From the NCBI RefSeq assembly GCF_002192415.1, contig NZ_CP021780.1, positions 1,922,001-1,986,000 of the forward strand: a DNA stretch of 64,000 nucleotides. The letters are read 5' to 3'. The stretch comes from Paenibacillus donghaensis (GTDB lineage Bacteria > Bacillota > Bacilli > Paenibacillales > Paenibacillaceae). A model generated the notes under the pieces. That model made no database searches. It saw only the letters and a list, made by a program, of their open reading frames with translations, and was not told where the DNA came from. The first letter of the stretch is position 1. Every line of letters starts with the position of its first letter. This document shows positions 62,675 to 64,000 of the stretch, one piece after another. A program made the translations under genes and the position numbers.

Positions 62675-63868
62675 ATGGCTACTTATTTCTTAATCGTGAT
62701 TTATTTGGCATTTATCAGCTTGGGCTTGCCTGACTCCTTGCTTGGGTCGGCTTGGCCGCTTATGCGCCTGGATTTCGCAGCTCCCCTGGAGACGGCGGGT
62801 CTGCTGTTTATGGTCATTTCGGCGGGGACTATCCTATCGAGTCTGGCCAGCGGAGCGGTGCTGAAACGGCTTGGAACAGGCAGAGTTACCCTGATCAGCT
62901 GTATCATGACAGCCGGAGCACTGGCAGGCATTGCCTATTCGCCGTCTCTGCTATGGCTGATTCTCTGTGCGATTCCCCTGGGACTTGGCGCGGGTTCGGT
63001 AGATGCCGGGCTTAACAACTATGTCGCTGCAAATTACAAGGCCCATCATATGAGCTGGCTGCACTGCTTCTGGGGAGTGGGGGCTACCCTGGGTCCCATC
63101 ATTATGGCCCAGTTCATTTCAGGAGAGAATCATTGGAGATGGGGGTATTTAACAGTCTCCGGGATTCAGCTTCTGCTAGTGGTAGTTCTTGCCTTGACGC
63201 TCCCGTTGTGGAAACGGATTGAAGAGAATAACCCGCACAAGTCCAATGAAGGTGCGGAAGAACAGGAGCAGTCATTCGATACGGTCAAACCACTGCGGAT
63301 CAAAGGTGTGAAATGGGCGATGTTCACCTTCTTCTTCTTCTGTGGTGTGGAAGCAACCGTTAATCTGTGGGGGAGCAGCTTTCTGGTCAATATGAAGGAC
63401 CTGCCTCCGGCAACGGCTGCCCAGTGGGTATCGCTGTATTTCGGCGGGATCACGGTGGGCCGCTTGGTTACGGGGTTTATTACCTTCAAAGTCAGCAATC
63501 GCATGCTGATCCGAGCAGGTCAGTGGACGGCATTGGCTGGTGCGTTGCTTCTTCTCCTGCCGCTGCCATCCGCCTTCTCGTTAGCGGGTTTTATCATCAT
63601 TGGATTAGGGCTGGCTCCAATCTTCCCTTGTATGCTGCATGAAACGCCCGTACGATTTGGCAAAAAGCATTCTCAGAGCATTATGGGCTACCAGATGGCC
63701 ATGGCCTATACAGGAACCTGCCTGCTTCCACCGCTGTTTGGATTTCTGGCTTCCAATATAACGATTGCTATGTTCCCACTCTATGTGGCGGTACTTGCTG
63801 CGGCTATGCTCCTATTCTCTGAACAATTAAACTCTATAGTGAGGAGGGTACACAATGATAGGCTTTAA
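62675..63868 (+). CDS. MFS transporter
   Basis: 397 aa from ATG 62675; the open frame begins earlier inside the ROK gene. Twelve membrane segments starting LIVIYLAFISLGLPDSLLGS, a pattern of FucP/YfkF-like sugar carriers, with the cytoplasmic loop rich in Glu/Gln near 180-200. The ribosome binding site is weak, suggesting translational coupling to the ROK gene. Substrate unknown, probably the sugar sensed by the ROK protein. Confidence 0.85.
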   Translation: MATYFLIVIYLAFISLGLPDSLLGSAWPLMRLDFAAPLETAGLLFMVISAGTILSSLASGAVLKRLGTGRVTLISCIMTAGALAGIAYSPSLLWLILCAIPLGLGAGSVDAGLNNYVAANYKAHHMSWLHCFWGVGATLGPIIMAQFISGENHWRWGYLTVSGIQLLLVVVLALTLPLWKRIEENNPHKSNEGAEEQEQSFDTVKPLRIKGVKWAMFTFFFFCGVEATVNLWGSSFLVNMKDLPPATAAQWVSLYFGGITVGRLVTGFITFKVSNRMLIRAGQWTALAGALLLLLPLPSAFSLAGFIIIGLGLAPIFPCMLHETPVRFGKKHSQSIMGYQMAMAYTGTCLLPPLFGFLASNITIAMFPLYVAVLAAAMLLFSEQLNSIVRRVHNDRL

Positions 63869-64000
63869 GAACTTGTTCCGTTCCTTCGCCGCGGAAGTTC
63901 ACAGAGTGGAGTGTGAAGATTATAAGAATATCAAGGAAATGGTCAACAGGTTCTCTCCTGAGCAATCACAAGCCTACCTGACCGCCCTGATCAAAGCGGG
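63855..64000 (+). CDS. unknown protein, N terminus only
   Basis: ATG 63855 with GAGGAGGG upstream, overlapping the MFS gene by 14 bases, so clearly part of the same operon. The visible 48 residues (MIGFKNLFRSFAAEVHRVEC, then FSPEQSQAYLTALIKAG) are helical and charged. The gene continues beyond the window and is not recognised. Confidence 0.65.
   Translation, partial: MIGFKNLFRSFAAEVHRVECEDYKNIKEMVNRFSPEQSQAYLTALIKA

Noticed and set aside
1..64000. Insertion sequences as the cause of the gene decay
   Set aside because: I looked for transposase motifs and terminal repeats at the scars and found none; the junctions look like simple deletions.

Overview
The window looks like a chromosomal segment of a Paenibacillus-type Bacillota. 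The basis is the gene families and their order: lipoprotein-binding-protein/LplB/YtcP/YesN/YesM sugar import loci, many AraC regulators, GH2, GH35, GH51 and GH115 enzymes, a Btr-like Fur-controlled regulator, CcpA-type cre sites, strong AGGAGG ribosome binding sites and frequent TTG/GTG starts. No rRNA, tRNA, CRISPR array or intact transposase was seen.

Layout. 1-423: remnants, including part of an alpha/beta hydrolase. 424-10217: a galactoside-type catabolic block (GH35, two AraC regulators, a DUF5107-TPR protein, a GH2 enzyme). 10234-10742: two decayed genes. 10974-21496: a cell-envelope module made of an OmpR-type response regulator, a histidine kinase, an anchored propeller-like protein, a MacB-like ABC ATPase and (frameshifted) permease, a NodB deacetylase, a large repeat-containing secreted protein and a MacA/HlyD adaptor. 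21549-21985: a scar made of pieces of four genes. 21961-29064: AraC, GH2 with a discoidin-like tail, an intact mutarotase-like gene, and remnants of GH2, GH35 and cellulase-like genes. 29212-36361: an intact sugar ABC importer with its YesN/YesM two-component pair. 36392-38527: more remnants and an intact Gfo/Idh/MocA oxidoreductase. 39217-45095 (minus): MFS, GH51, binding protein and two permeases, with a promoter, a cre site and repeat operators, next to a winged-helix regulator. 46453-50408: an OpuC-like osmoprotectant importer plus a quinone-oxidoreductase-like gene, beside an HxlR regulator. 51051-53043: a deleted Btr-like gene and a BASS transporter. 53126-58823: SGNH esterase, GH115 alpha-glucuronidase (split by a -1 frameshift) and AraC. 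58977-64000: HelD, a ROK regulator, an MFS transporter and the start of an unknown gene.

How it works together. The intact enzymes suggest breakdown of plant cell wall side chains: galactosides (GH35, GH2), arabinose (GH51), and acetyl and glucuronosyl decorations of xylan (SGNH, GH115), with two sugar ABC importers and several local regulators. Several modules once existed in more than one copy. The extra copies are now deletion scars in which gene ends survive while the middles are lost. A two-part promoter motif with fixed spacing is still shared by three of these loci. The most system-like, least familiar part is the 10.9-21.5 kb envelope module. A near-identical 17-base site lies upstream of both of its first two transcription units, which suggests that the local response regulator controls the exporter.
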